64,000 bases of DNA from an uncultured Lachnospiraceae bacterium (GTDB taxonomy: Bacteria > Bacillota > Clostridia > Lachnospirales > Lachnospiraceae), in the NCBI GenBank assembly GCA_947625015.1, contig CANQMR010000003.1, positions 62,001-126,000 on the forward strand. The letters are read 5' to 3'. Within the stretch, counting starts at the first letter, position 1, and every line of letters starts with the position of its first letter. Of this stretch, positions 33,753 to 41,705 are shown piece by piece. The notes beneath the pieces were generated by a model, which was not told the DNA's origin, made no database searches, and was given only the letters and a program-made list of their open reading frames with translations. The position numbers and the translations under genes were made by a program.

Positions 33753-34337
33753 ATGGAATTAGGAAATCAAATCAAAAAAATGCGAAACGAATTATCGCTC
33801 TCCCAAGATGAACTGGCTGAAAAAATATTCGTATCAAGACAATCCATTTCTAACTGGGAAAATGATAAGACTTATCCTGATATTAAAAGCCTGATTCTTC
33901 TAAGCGAGGTGTTTTCTGTATCTTTAGATACTTTAGTCAAAGGAGATATACCGGAAATGAAAAAGAAAATTGATGAACAGGAATTTGTGGAATTTCAAAG
34001 GGACAGCAAGATATATACCGCACTGTTTATTGCAGTTCTCCTGCTGCCTCTCCCCCTTGCCAGACTCTTGGACTGGTGGGCGTTTGCAGTTTACCTTCCG
34101 TTACTTGGCGCGGCTATGTATTATGCCTTCCGTCTGGAAAAATACAAAAAAAAATATGATATCCAGACCTACAAAGAAATTGTTGCTTTTACAGAAGGAA
34201 AAAATTTAAATGAGTTGGAAAAAGCCATGGAAAAAGGAAAACGCCCCTATCAAAAGGTAATGCTGGCAATCCTCTCAGCCCTGCTTGCCATTATCGTTTC
34301 CAGCATCATGGCCTGGATCATCAAGTGGCTTTCCTGA
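33753..34337 (+). CDS. XRE-family regulator with C-terminal membrane domain
   Basis: 194 residues. Residues 1-60 form a typical HTH_3 domain (IKKMRNELSLSQDELAEKIFVSRQSISNWEN, SLILLSEVFSVSLDTLVKGD). After a linker come two close hydrophobic segments (about 90-125) and another at the C-terminus (MLAILSALLAIIVSSIMAWII). Such membrane-tethered XRE proteins are common in Firmicutes and often respond to envelope signals. AGGAGGT precedes the ATG. A terminator overlaps the stop codon. Its target is unknown; the neighbouring three-paralogue operon is convergent. Confidence 0.85.
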   Translation: MELGNQIKKMRNELSLSQDELAEKIFVSRQSISNWENDKTYPDIKSLILLSEVFSVSLDTLVKGDIPEMKKKIDEQEFVEFQRDSKIYTALFIAVLLLPLPLARLLDWWAFAVYLPLLGAAMYYAFRLEKYKKKYDIQTYKEIVAFTEGKNLNELEKAMEKGKRPYQKVMLAILSALLAIIVSSIMAWIIKWLS

Positions 34338-34358
34338 AAAGGAAGGCCACTTTCATTT
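34323..34358. terminator. Terminator at the XRE gene stop codon
   Basis: Perfect 12-bp stem AAGTGGCTTTCC/GGAAGGCCACTT (one mismatch position tolerated by G-T) with loop TGAAAA containing the stop, followed by TTTCATTTTT. It may also serve the convergent paralogue operon. Confidence 0.8.
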
Positions 34359-34374
34359 TTCCATTTATAAATTC

Positions 34375-35232
34375 TTATACCTGCATATCAAAATTATTTC
34401 CCGACACAACCGGATTTTTTATCTTATCTGACCGGCCCTGTTCGTCCTCCGTTGCCGCCTGGATTATAAGCTGCATCTCCTCATCATCAATATAAATTTC
34501 TCCGTTATCGGAATGGTTTAACTTTTCTAATAACATCTGCTCCGCTTTATCCTGTAAGGTATCCGGTTGGGCGACGCCGTTATCTTTCAAGGCGTCTGGT
34601 CCGGCGGTAATGTCTGGTTCTTTTTCCTTTTCTGCCTCTTTTACTTCTTCGGCTTTTTCTTCTAATTGTTCCGTAATCTGCTCTGCCTTTTTACGGGCAT
34701 TTTCGCGGGTTTTTTCTATATGCTTTTTGACATTTCCTTCGGCTTCCTTGCGGAGTCGTTCATTCAGTTTATCCTTTTTTACACTAAAAGCAATACAACT
34801 GTATTTTCCATTCGCGTCAATATAACTATGGTGATATACCGTAGTGAATCCCACAGCTTTGTGATAATTATCCAGTATTTTTGTCATTTTTTCAACGCCG
34901 CCAATTAGCTCTTTCATTTTCTTTTCCATTGCAGGATCATTTTGCATTTTCTCCAAAAGTTTCTGGTCGATTGTCAGCGTTTTGCCAGTCTTATCTGTTG
35001 CATAGCTACTTCCCATGCGAAATTCTACGCTCGGCGCAAGTTTAGACAGTTCTTTCATATATTCTGCTGTACTACCTACCTTGCCGCTCCCAACATCAGT
35101 TTTTTTCTGTGTTGCCGCAGTTTCCGATACTTCCTGTTTGGAAACCGCTCTCTGTTTTGCTGTTTCCTGCTGTTTTTGTGCCGCACATGCATTCTCATAT
35201 GCGTTGTAGTTGTTTGTAATTTCCATTGCCAT
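34375..35232 (-). CDS. Unknown paralogue 3 of 3 in the BlaI-M56 operon
   Basis: 285 residues. N-terminus MAMEITNNYNAYENACAAQK is nearly shared by all three copies, then a variable linker and a core with LTIDQKLLEKMQNDPAMEKKMKELI and TTVYHHSYIDANGKYSC. A long charged coiled coil follows (about 160-210), and the last 55 residues, ending VVSGNNFDMQV, are almost identical in all three. No signal peptide, membrane segment or known catalytic motif. The leader holds GAAA-CGGA-TTTC and AAGGAGG. The 20.0 kb protein has a similar core. Export by a flagellar-type route is a guess from regulation. Confidence 0.65.
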   Translation of the reverse strand: MAMEITNNYNAYENACAAQKQQETAKQRAVSKQEVSETAATQKKTDVGSGKVGSTAEYMKELSKLAPSVEFRMGSSYATDKTGKTLTIDQKLLEKMQNDPAMEKKMKELIGGVEKMTKILDNYHKAVGFTTVYHHSYIDANGKYSCIAFSVKKDKLNERLRKEAEGNVKKHIEKTRENARKKAEQITEQLEEKAEEVKEAEKEKEPDITAGPDALKDNGVAQPDTLQDKAEQMLLEKLNHSDNGEIYIDDEEMQLIIQAATEDEQGRSDKIKNPVVSGNNFDMQV

Positions 35233-35265
35233 AATTTTACTCCTCCTTGATTATCAAAATCGCTA

Positions 35266-35277
35266 GAAATCCGTTTC
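35266..35277 (-). promoter_or_regulatory. Leader hairpin GAAA-CGGA-TTTC of paralogue 3
   Basis: A 4-bp stem presenting CGGA in the loop, about 25 nt upstream of the GGA-containing ribosome site. Candidate CsrA-binding element. Confidence 0.42.
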
Positions 35278-35291
35278 CCGTTTATCTGCTC

Positions 35292-36128
35292 TTATACCTG
35301 CATATCAAAATTATTTCCCGACACAACCGGATTTTTTATCTTATCTGACCGCCCCTGTTCGTCCTCCGTTGCCGACTGGATTATAAGCTGCATCTCCTCA
35401 TCATCAATATAGATTTCTCCGTTATCGGAATAGTTTAACTTTTCTAATAACATCTGCTCCGCTTTATCCTGTAAGGCGTCCGGTTGAGTAGCGCCGTTAT
35501 CTTTCGGGGCGTCTGATTCGGCTGTGATGTCCGGCTCTTTTTCCTTTTCTGCTTCTTTTGCTTCTTCGGCTTTTTCTTCTAACTGTTCCGTAAGCTGTTC
35601 TGTTTTTTTACGGGCATTTTCGCGGGTTTTTTCTATCTGCTTTTTAGCATTTTCCTCTGCTTCCTTGCGGAGTTTTTCATTTGCCAAATCTTTTTTTACA
35701 ACAACAGCAAAATGTGAAAATTTTCCATTTTCATCTATATAGCTATGGCTGCACACAACGGTATGTCCCATTGATTTTGAAAAATTATCAGCAAATTTCA
35801 GGGCTCTTTCTACATCTTTCAGACGTTGTGTATATTCCTTAGCTGCGGCAGGATCATTCTGCATTTTTTCCAAGAGTTTCGGGTTAATATCTACAATGTT
35901 TACTTTGCCATCGTTTTGTAGGTTAATTCCCTGTCCAATTTGCAGCTTCATATACGGAACCTGTTTCTGCAAATTTTTAAGATATTCTTCATTGCTGTAT
36001 TTCCCGACTGCACTCTGTTTTACCTCTGTATTGCCGGCAGCCGTTTTGTCCGGATTGCCAGCCCCTTTCTTTTGGGCCGCATAAGTATTTTCATATGCAC
36101 TGTAATTGTTTGTAATTTCCATTGCCAT
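35292..36128 (-). CDS. Unknown paralogue 2 of 3 in the BlaI-M56 operon
   Basis: 278 residues, same plan as its neighbours: near-identical first 20 residues (MAMEITNNYSAYENTYAAQK), variable middle (YMKLQIGQGINLQNDG, VDINPKLLEKMQNDPAAAKE, TVVCSHSYIDENGKFSHFAV), charged coiled coil (EKTRENARKKTEQLTEQLEEK) and the conserved C-terminal module. The coiled coil and C-terminus are closest to paralogue 3, so these two are the younger duplication or have been homogenised. Function unknown. Confidence 0.65.
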   Translation of the reverse strand: MAMEITNNYSAYENTYAAQKKGAGNPDKTAAGNTEVKQSAVGKYSNEEYLKNLQKQVPYMKLQIGQGINLQNDGKVNIVDINPKLLEKMQNDPAAAKEYTQRLKDVERALKFADNFSKSMGHTVVCSHSYIDENGKFSHFAVVVKKDLANEKLRKEAEENAKKQIEKTRENARKKTEQLTEQLEEKAEEAKEAEKEKEPDITAESDAPKDNGATQPDALQDKAEQMLLEKLNYSDNGEIYIDDEEMQLIIQSATEDEQGRSDKIKNPVVSGNNFDMQV

Positions 36129-36160
36129 AGCCTCGTCCTCCTTGATAATTAAAATTATTT

Positions 36161-36172
36161 GAAATCCGTTTC
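36161..36172 (-). promoter_or_regulatory. Leader hairpin GAAA-CGGA-TTTC of paralogue 2
   Basis: Same element as before paralogues 1 and 3, about 25 nt upstream of AAGGAGGA. The surrounding gap is also duplicated, so identity alone is not independent evidence. Confidence 0.42.
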
Positions 36173-36186
36173 CCGTTTATCTACTC

Positions 36187-37005
36187 TTATACCTGCATAT
36201 CAAAATTATTTCCCGACACAACCGGATTTTTTATCTTATCTGACCGGTCCTGTTCGTCCTCCGTTGCCGCCTGGATTATAAGCCGCATCTCCTCATCATC
36301 AATATAGATTTCTCCATTTTCGGAATGATTTAATTTTTCTAATAGCATCTGTTCCGCTTTTTCCAACGGTGTATCATTTTTGACAATAACAACACCTGAG
36401 TTTTCCTGTTCTCCATCCGCTTTTTTATCTTCTGTTCCTGTTTTATTGTCCTCCAACGCTTCCTGTAATGCTTCCCGTTTTTCTGCCGCTTTTTCCTTTG
36501 ATTTTTCAAGCAGTTCTTCCGCATTTTTCCGTCTTTCTTCCCGTAGCTTATCGCTCAAATTCAACATAAAGTCATTCCTGACAAGTGCAATTTGGCGATA
36601 TTTTCCGTTTTCGTCTATATAATCATGCTTAAATACAACACTCCATCCACTGGCATTCATTACACTGTCCAACATATTTACGGCTGATTCGACACCTTTA
36701 ATCAATTCTTTCATTTCTTTTTCTTTCTCTGGATCTTTCTGCATCTTATCTAAAAGTAATGGATTGATTGTCAAAGTTTTACCGCTTTTTGCGGATGAAA
36801 ATGTATTTCCAATCTTACACTCGACGCTTGGAACAAGCTTTGCCAGTTCATTCATATAATCCGCTGTGCTTTTTGCCTTACTACTCCCCGCAGTTTCCGG
36901 TACTTCCCGTTTGGAAGCCGCTCTCTGTTTTGCTGTCTCCTGCTGTTTTTGTGCCGCATAGGTATTTTCATATGCGTTATAGTTGTTTGTAATTTCCATT
37001 GCCAT
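36187..37005 (-). CDS. Unknown paralogue 1 of 3 in the BlaI-M56 operon
   Basis: 272 residues and the most divergent copy. It shares the N-terminal MAMEITNNYNAYENTYAAQK and the C-terminal module (EIYIDDEEMRLIIQAATEDE to FDMQV). The middle has LTINPLLLDKMQKDPEKEKE and SVVFKHDYIDENGKYRQ, then a shorter charged helix (EERRKNAEELLEKSKEKAAEK). It begins 48 bp after the M56 gene stop, with hairpin and AAGGAGG in between, so it is translated from the same message. No recognised function. Confidence 0.65.
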   Translation of the reverse strand: MAMEITNNYNAYENTYAAQKQQETAKQRAASKREVPETAGSSKAKSTADYMNELAKLVPSVECKIGNTFSSAKSGKTLTINPLLLDKMQKDPEKEKEMKELIKGVESAVNMLDSVMNASGWSVVFKHDYIDENGKYRQIALVRNDFMLNLSDKLREERRKNAEELLEKSKEKAAEKREALQEALEDNKTGTEDKKADGEQENSGVVIVKNDTPLEKAEQMLLEKLNHSENGEIYIDDEEMRLIIQAATEDEQDRSDKIKNPVVSGNNFDMQV

Positions 37006-37037
37006 AGTTTCGTCCTCCTTGATAATTAAAATTATTT

Positions 37038-37049
37038 GAAATCCGTTTC
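37038..37049 (-). promoter_or_regulatory. Leader hairpin GAAA-CGGA-TTTC of paralogue 1
   Basis: Located between the M56 stop and paralogue 1, with the GGA loop about 25 nt before the ribosome-site GGA. Candidate CsrA site. Confidence 0.42.
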
Positions 37050-37053
37050 TGTT

Positions 37054-38313
37054 CTACAGTAGTTTTAACAGCTTTATCTGCCATTCATTTTCCCGATTAT
37101 CATAAGGCATTTTTACAATCTGCCCTTCCACATTTGGCTCATAACAGCAGCTATAGCTGAAACCTCCAACTCCGGGAAGTTTATAAATTCCCCCAAACAC
37201 AATAAAAATATCCCCCGATGCGTTCTGTTCCTGCAAATACTGTTCAAAGCATTTTCTATCTATATAGACATATCTGTCGTCCCAGGAAATCATCCGATGC
37301 AATGCATTACTGCTGCCAGTGTCCGAGAAAGTCACATTGTTACCGTCAAAGCCATAAACAATCACAATATCATTTTCATTATTTCTGCCATAAGAGTTGC
37401 TTCTAATTCCTGCCATCAACACGACTACAAGCAGAACGGCGCCTGCAAGCGTACCAAATGCCACACCACGCTTATACGGTTTGTACCCTGCAATCCTTGT
37501 CACCCGCCGCCTGATTTTACGGTATTCCTTATCTCCTGCAAATGTGGCGTACATATTAAAATCCTTATTTTCCGTCTGCAAAAGCCGCATAGTTTTCAAC
37601 AAAAGTCGTCCGTATGAGTAGGCGTCCGTCCGGTTCTTTTGGATTGTCGTCCAGTCGCAGATTTCTTCCATATCCTCATGGAGCTGTCTGGCCCCTATGG
37701 CAAGCAGCGGATTTATCCATAACAGCACCCGGAGAATATCCCACATAAAATAGAACACTAAATGCCCCAGACGAATATGCTCTTTTTCGTGCAGAAGAAT
37801 CGCCCGCAGCTCCTCTTTCCCGTACTGTTCCAATATGGTCTGCGGCACCACGATTTTGGGACGAAACACGCCGACTGTAAACGGGGTAACAGGAAGCCTT
37901 GTCACATACACAAGCGTCCCTTCTATCTGCCGTTGCTCCATGCCGTCAATCAGCTTTTTTAATTTTCTTCTCTTAAAAAGCCGCCGGGCAAGACACAAAA
38001 ACATAACGCCAAAATACAGCCAGTTTAACCACATATGCCTGTTGAAAATTCCTGTCCAACAGGTAAACAAAACCGCTCCTATCCTGCTCTCATAAAAAAA
38101 TTTCATTTTCCCGACAAACAGGATTGGAAGAAACAGGCTCCACAATGCGCCTTTTAAAAATACCCTGTTTTTTAGCAGCGTCTTCCGCAGGAGAAAAACC
38201 ACTGCAAATACCGCCGCAGACATCAACGCGCATCTCACAAGCTGTATGGTGTAGTAAAGCGCACCAAAATTCAAAAATCCTTCCATGTGTTCCATAAATT
38301 CCTGTACCCTCAT
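37054..38313 (-). CDS. M56 membrane metalloprotease, second BlaR1-like copy
   Basis: 419 residues with the same plan as the 25.6 kb protein: N-terminal membrane segments, zinc motif HEKEH at 175-179, EEICD downstream, a membrane segment near 285-303 and an outer domain of about 115 residues with IYKLPGVGGFS. There is no penicillin-binding domain. Its start overlaps the BlaI stop by four bases. The operon continues into three paralogues of unknown function, so this protease-repressor pair probably controls them. The sensed signal is unknown. Confidence 0.85.
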   Translation of the reverse strand: MRVQEFMEHMEGFLNFGALYYTIQLVRCALMSAAVFAVVFLLRKTLLKNRVFLKGALWSLFLPILFVGKMKFFYESRIGAVLFTCWTGIFNRHMWLNWLYFGVMFLCLARRLFKRRKLKKLIDGMEQRQIEGTLVYVTRLPVTPFTVGVFRPKIVVPQTILEQYGKEELRAILLHEKEHIRLGHLVFYFMWDILRVLLWINPLLAIGARQLHEDMEEICDWTTIQKNRTDAYSYGRLLLKTMRLLQTENKDFNMYATFAGDKEYRKIRRRVTRIAGYKPYKRGVAFGTLAGAVLLVVVLMAGIRSNSYGRNNENDIVIVYGFDGNNVTFSDTGSSNALHRMISWDDRYVYIDRKCFEQYLQEQNASGDIFIVFGGIYKLPGVGGFSYSCCYEPNVEGQIVKMPYDNRENEWQIKLLKLL

Positions 38314-38720
38314 CTTTTTCTGCGTGCTTTTTTCTTCGGTTTACACTGCTCTAAAATTTCTTCCAGTTCCCGGTACTGTTCTTCGGTCAGCTCTGCATTT
38401 TGCAGCAGGGCCGCCATTGCGGCATTGTCACTGCCGCCAAAATAACTGTCTACAAATTTCCTGCTTTTCTCCTTCTGGCAGTCCTCCCTTGATTTTTCCA
38501 CAGTATAGTGGTACACCCTCGCATCATGTTCGTCCACTGTGTAACTTAACACGCCCTTCTGCCACAAACGATTCAGCAGAACGCGCACCATCCGGGGGGA
38601 CATATCGGAGGTTTCTCTTATTTTTTGAATCACTTCTCTCGCTGTCATGGTTCCGCTTCCCGACCAAAAAATCTCCATAATCAGCCATTCGCTTTGACTC
38701 GGAGTCGTCTCCTTATCCAT
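38310..38720 (-). CDS. BlaI/MecI/CopY family repressor, second copy
   Basis: 136 residues, winged helix (TTPSQSEWLIMEIFWSGSGT, TAREVIQKIRE, MVRVLLNRLWQKGVLSYTVD) and dimerisation helices, ending in a basic KPKKKARRKR tail not seen in the first copy. ATG at 38720 has AGGAG upstream. The promoter ahead of it has sigma-D rather than sigma-A character, unlike the first BlaI pair. Head of a five-gene operon. Confidence 0.88.
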   Translation of the reverse strand: MDKETTPSQSEWLIMEIFWSGSGTMTAREVIQKIRETSDMSPRMVRVLLNRLWQKGVLSYTVDEHDARVYHYTVEKSREDCQKEKSRKFVDSYFGGSDNAAMAALLQNAELTEEQYRELEEILEQCKPKKKARRKR

Positions 38721-38755
38721 GCTCCCATCTCCTTTGTTAAATGATTTCAATCTGT

Positions 38756-38782
38756 ATATCGGATAAAATTTCTAAAATGTTA
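38756..38782 (-). promoter_or_regulatory. Sigma-D (flagellar) type promoter of the BlaI-M56-paralogue operon
   Basis: Minus strand TAAC (38779-38782), 15-bp spacer, TCCGATAT (38756-38763): 10 of 12 consensus bases with exact spacing. It lies about 35 bp upstream of the BlaI start. Confidence 0.68.
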
Positions 38783-38878
38783 ATGTTTGTTCCCAAAATT
38801 TCAAAAAAATAAAAACGCTCCCTTATTTTCGCAATCTGCGCATAAATATCTGCTATCGCCGGCATGCCTTGCAGGCTT

Positions 38879-39427
38879 TCACTCACTGTGTGAAGACAGA
38901 TTTAATTTGTGCAGTTCAGCAGACAGCGCAATAACAAATATACATTCCACCAGAAGAAGCGTGCATGCAACAAAAAACGCCGAAAACATACAGCCGCAAA
39001 TAAGCGATATAATCGGAATCACGATTGCAAACACCCGGTAGCTTACGGATTTATACAACCACGAATACGGCAGTAAATGTGCGCCGAATACCATGGCATA
39101 GACCATTACCATTTTATCCGGAACAGCATTAAATACCCACATCACAATCAATATATACAAAAACTGATTGCAGGTAAACAGAAATCCTACATTGCCAAGC
39201 GGATTACTTTTATCAAAGATATCAACCTTTAGTATTTTACCGATTACCCATGAAATGGGCAATAACGGGCACGAGCAGCAAAACACAAGTAAATTCTCTG
39301 TATTTTGCGGTAAGTCCAACGATATTACAATCAGTATCAACAGCCATATAACAACAGAAGCACATATAAACGGCAATCCCTTTTTTTGCTTTATTGTTAT
39401 ATCGTTTCTTAATTCATCTAAGCTCAT
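38879..39427 (-). CDS. DUF7010-like membrane protein
   Basis: 182 residues with a short polar N-terminus (MSLDELRNDITIKQKKGLPF) and about six hydrophobic segments. From memory this matches a widespread Firmicute membrane family labelled DUF7010; no function is known. ATG at 39427 follows GGGGGAGA; an upstream ATG at 39490 has no site. The gene stands alone downstream of a perfect inverted repeat and is followed by about 130 bp leading to the BlaI promoter. Confidence 0.7.
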   Translation of the reverse strand: MSLDELRNDITIKQKKGLPFICASVVIWLLILIVISLDLPQNTENLLVFCCSCPLLPISWVIGKILKVDIFDKSNPLGNVGFLFTCNQFLYILIVMWVFNAVPDKMVMVYAMVFGAHLLPYSWLYKSVSYRVFAIVIPIISLICGCMFSAFFVACTLLLVECIFVIALSAELHKLNLSSHSE

Positions 39428-39545
39428 TTTTCTCCCCCGTAACCCGTAATTTTTTACAGATATGATACCACAATCACACTCGTATTCCAAATTTTTATAC
39501 TGTATAATATGTGTCAGGTCCTCACTGGAAACTTTTTATATTTGA

Positions 39546-39595
39546 AATTGTAAAGTAAATTTACCTTCTGTTCATGCAGAATTTACTTTACAATT
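39546..39595. terminator. Perfect 16-bp inverted repeat downstream of the macrodomain gene
   Basis: AATTGTAAAGTAAATT (39546-39561) and its exact complement (39580-39595), loop 18 bases. AT-rich and without a clean T run, so it may be a weak terminator or an operator. Confidence 0.5.
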
Positions 39596-39672
39596 CAACT
39601 ATCCGAACTTTCGCAATACAATGCGCTGCCTGCGCTCGCCTCCGATAGCAATAAGCAAAATTTGTATATTTT

Positions 39673-40200
39673 TTAGGATAACATAGCAATCTGCTTTTCA
39701 TAAACCCGATATGTTCTGTCATGAAAAAGCACCCACACGATCCGGTCAAAAGCCCCCTTGTTGGTATCTATATAAGTATGTACTGTCCGCACTGCAATCT
39801 CTGCCGCCTGCTCCAGTGGATATGAATAGACACCTGTAGATATAGACGGAAATGCAATGCTGCGGATTCCGTTTTGCCGGGCAAGCTCCAAGGAGTGGAA
39901 GTAGCAGTCTGCAAGCAGCCCGGCTTCGCCCGACCTCCCGCCATTCCAAATCGGTCCTGCGGTATGAATCACATATTGGCAGGGAAGTTCATAAGCACCA
40001 GTTATTTTTGCCTCTCCTGTCTGACATCCATGCAGTGACCGGCACTCCTTGAGAAGATCCGGTCCTGCCGCCCTGTGAATAGCGCCGTCCACACCGCCTC
40101 CGCCAAGAAGACTGGTATTCGCCGCATTCACAATCGCCTCCACCGTATTGATTTTCGTGATATCTCCCTTGATACACTCTATTCTACATTCACATTCCAT
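39673..40200 (-). CDS. Macrodomain protein, probable O-acetyl-ADP-ribose deacetylase
   Basis: 175 residues, a complete single macrodomain: [35 protein letters not shown] for ADP-ribose binding, then [17 protein letters not shown] and [13 protein letters not shown]. Members of this MacroD-like group remove acetyl or ADP-ribose groups. ATG at 40200 has GGAGG eight bases upstream, overlapping nothing. It starts 31 bp after the AAA-ATPase gene on the same strand. Confidence 0.9.
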   Translation of the reverse strand: MECECRIECIKGDITKINTVEAIVNAANTSLLGGGGVDGAIHRAAGPDLLKECRSLHGCQTGEAKITGAYELPCQYVIHTAGPIWNGGRSGEAGLLADCYFHSLELARQNGIRSIAFPSISTGVYSYPLEQAAEIAVRTVHTYIDTNKGAFDRIVWVLFHDRTYRVYEKQIAMLS

Positions 40201-40231
40201 AGCTTTCCCCTCCTCCATAATATAAAACTGC

Positions 40232-41485
40232 CTAAAACTCCAAACTATCCGCATTAAGCAGAAAATATTTCATACCCATAATCACAAATCCTTCTTCATT
40301 TCTCCAAGGCTTTTTCGTTCCATTTACTATAACAATCTTCTTAAATGAATCTGAAATATTTCGGAGCGAATTAAGTTCCTGTGTCTGCTTTTCCTCAGAA
40401 TCCATATTATAAGCTACTTGAATGTAATATCTCTGACTTCCCTGGTTCACTACAAAATCAACTTCTAACTGCTTACGAACTCTCTTTCCTTCGCCATTCT
40501 TTGCAAATATATCCACAACACCAACATCCACATTATAGCCACGCATAAGCAATTCATTGTAAACAATGTTCTCCATAATATGCGTAGGTTCCTGCTGCCT
40601 GAAGTTTAGCCTGGCATTCCTAAGTCCAATATCAGAAAAATAGTATTTCAAATTTGCCCCCACATACTTTCTGCCTTTAATATCATATCTGTTCGCCTTG
40701 GAAATCAAAAATGCCTCTGCCAGATAATCAATATGGTTAGATATGGTTTTATTGCTATAATTGATACCTCGTTTACTTTTAAAGGTGTTCGATATTTTAG
40801 TTGGATTGGTAGACGCTCCTATGGCAGAAGCAAGAATATCCACTAAAGTTCCGAGTTCATCAATATTTTGAATCCTGTTTCGCTCTACCACATCCTTAAT
40901 ATAAACATTGGTAAAAATATTTTTAAGATATTCCGCTTTTTGGCGTTCCTGAGGAAATTGTGCTACCTGCGGCAGACCGCCATATATCATATATTCCTCC
41001 CAAGCATCATCATAATCTCCATCAAAAGCCGCATAGAACTCTGCAAAGGATAACGAATAAATTCTGATTTCATCTCCTCTGCCCCTAAATTCAGTTACAA
41101 TATCGCTGGATAAAAATTTAGAATTACTGCCGGTTACATACACATCAATGTTACTGATACGAAGCAGGCTGTTTAGCACTTTCTCAAAGCGTGGCATAAA
41201 CTGAACTTCATCCAAAATCAGATAATATTCCCGGTCGTCATTTATTGCATCCTTAATATACTGATAACATTTTTTCGGATCTCTCAGTTCTTCATTTTCA
41301 ATGCCATCTAACGCAATTTCAATGATGTGGTCATTATCTACGCCATTATCCAATAAATATTTCTTAAATAATACAAATAACAGATATGATTTGCCGCATC
41401 TTCTTATTCCTGTGATAACTTTAATCATTCCATTATTTTTTCTTATCTTTAACTGTTCAAGGTATGAATCTCTTTTAATTTCCAC
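40232..41485 (-). CDS. AAA ATPase with DUF4143 domain
   Basis: 417 residues: AAA_14 ATPase with Walker A GIRRCGKS and Walker [10 protein letters not shown], arginine-finger region [18 protein letters not shown], winged helix around [12 protein letters not shown], and a C-terminal DUF4143 domain with nuclease-like [18 protein letters not shown]. These proteins are abundant and poorly understood; a PD-(D/E)XK-like fold is often proposed. I choose GTG at 41485 with AGGAG seven bases upstream; the ATG at 41515 lies within a perfect palindrome and has no site. Confidence 0.85.
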   Translation of the reverse strand: MEIKRDSYLEQLKIRKNNGMIKVITGIRRCGKSYLLFVLFKKYLLDNGVDNDHIIEIALDGIENEELRDPKKCYQYIKDAINDDREYYLILDEVQFMPRFEKVLNSLLRISNIDVYVTGSNSKFLSSDIVTEFRGRGDEIRIYSLSFAEFYAAFDGDYDDAWEEYMIYGGLPQVAQFPQERQKAEYLKNIFTNVYIKDVVERNRIQNIDELGTLVDILASAIGASTNPTKISNTFKSKRGINYSNKTISNHIDYLAEAFLISKANRYDIKGRKYVGANLKYYFSDIGLRNARLNFRQQEPTHIMENIVYNELLMRGYNVDVGVVDIFAKNGEGKRVRKQLEVDFVVNQGSQRYYIQVAYNMDSEEKQTQELNSLRNISDSFKKIVIVNGTKKPWRNEEGFVIMGMKYFLLNADSLEF

Positions 41486-41501
41486 AGCGCCGCTCCTTAT
41501 T

Positions 41502-41518
41502 TTTGTGCATTGCACAAA
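41502..41518. promoter_or_regulatory. Perfect palindrome TTTGTGCA-T-TGCACAAA before the AAA gene
   Basis: 8+1+8 bp dyad, 17 bp upstream of the chosen GTG start. It is likely an operator or a short hairpin. Confidence 0.45.
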
Positions 41519-41651
41519 TTTTGGTAATGTTATTTTACCGCTAAATCATTTTTAATTCAATAGATATTACTATTTTTTGTGAATTTGCGCTGTTTTATGT
41601 AGAGCCATGTTCCCATAACCCCTTACGCCCCATTGGGCTCCAATTACATAA

Positions 41652-41685
41652 CGCAGTGTATTCTTCCGATTCAAAACACACTGCG
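41652..41685 (-). terminator. Hairpin after the signal-peptide flavodoxin gene
   Basis: CGCAGTGT/ACACTGCG 8-bp stem 20 bp after the stop codon at the end of the redox island. The T run is poor, so termination strength is uncertain. Confidence 0.5.
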
Positions 41686-41705
41686 CCTGAGTTACTGCTT
41701 CCTAA

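Noticed and set aside
38707-38763. BlaI operator (TACA-N2-TGTA) before the second BlaI gene
   Set aside because: Only a half-site (TACA) is present between the promoter and start codon; not enough to call.
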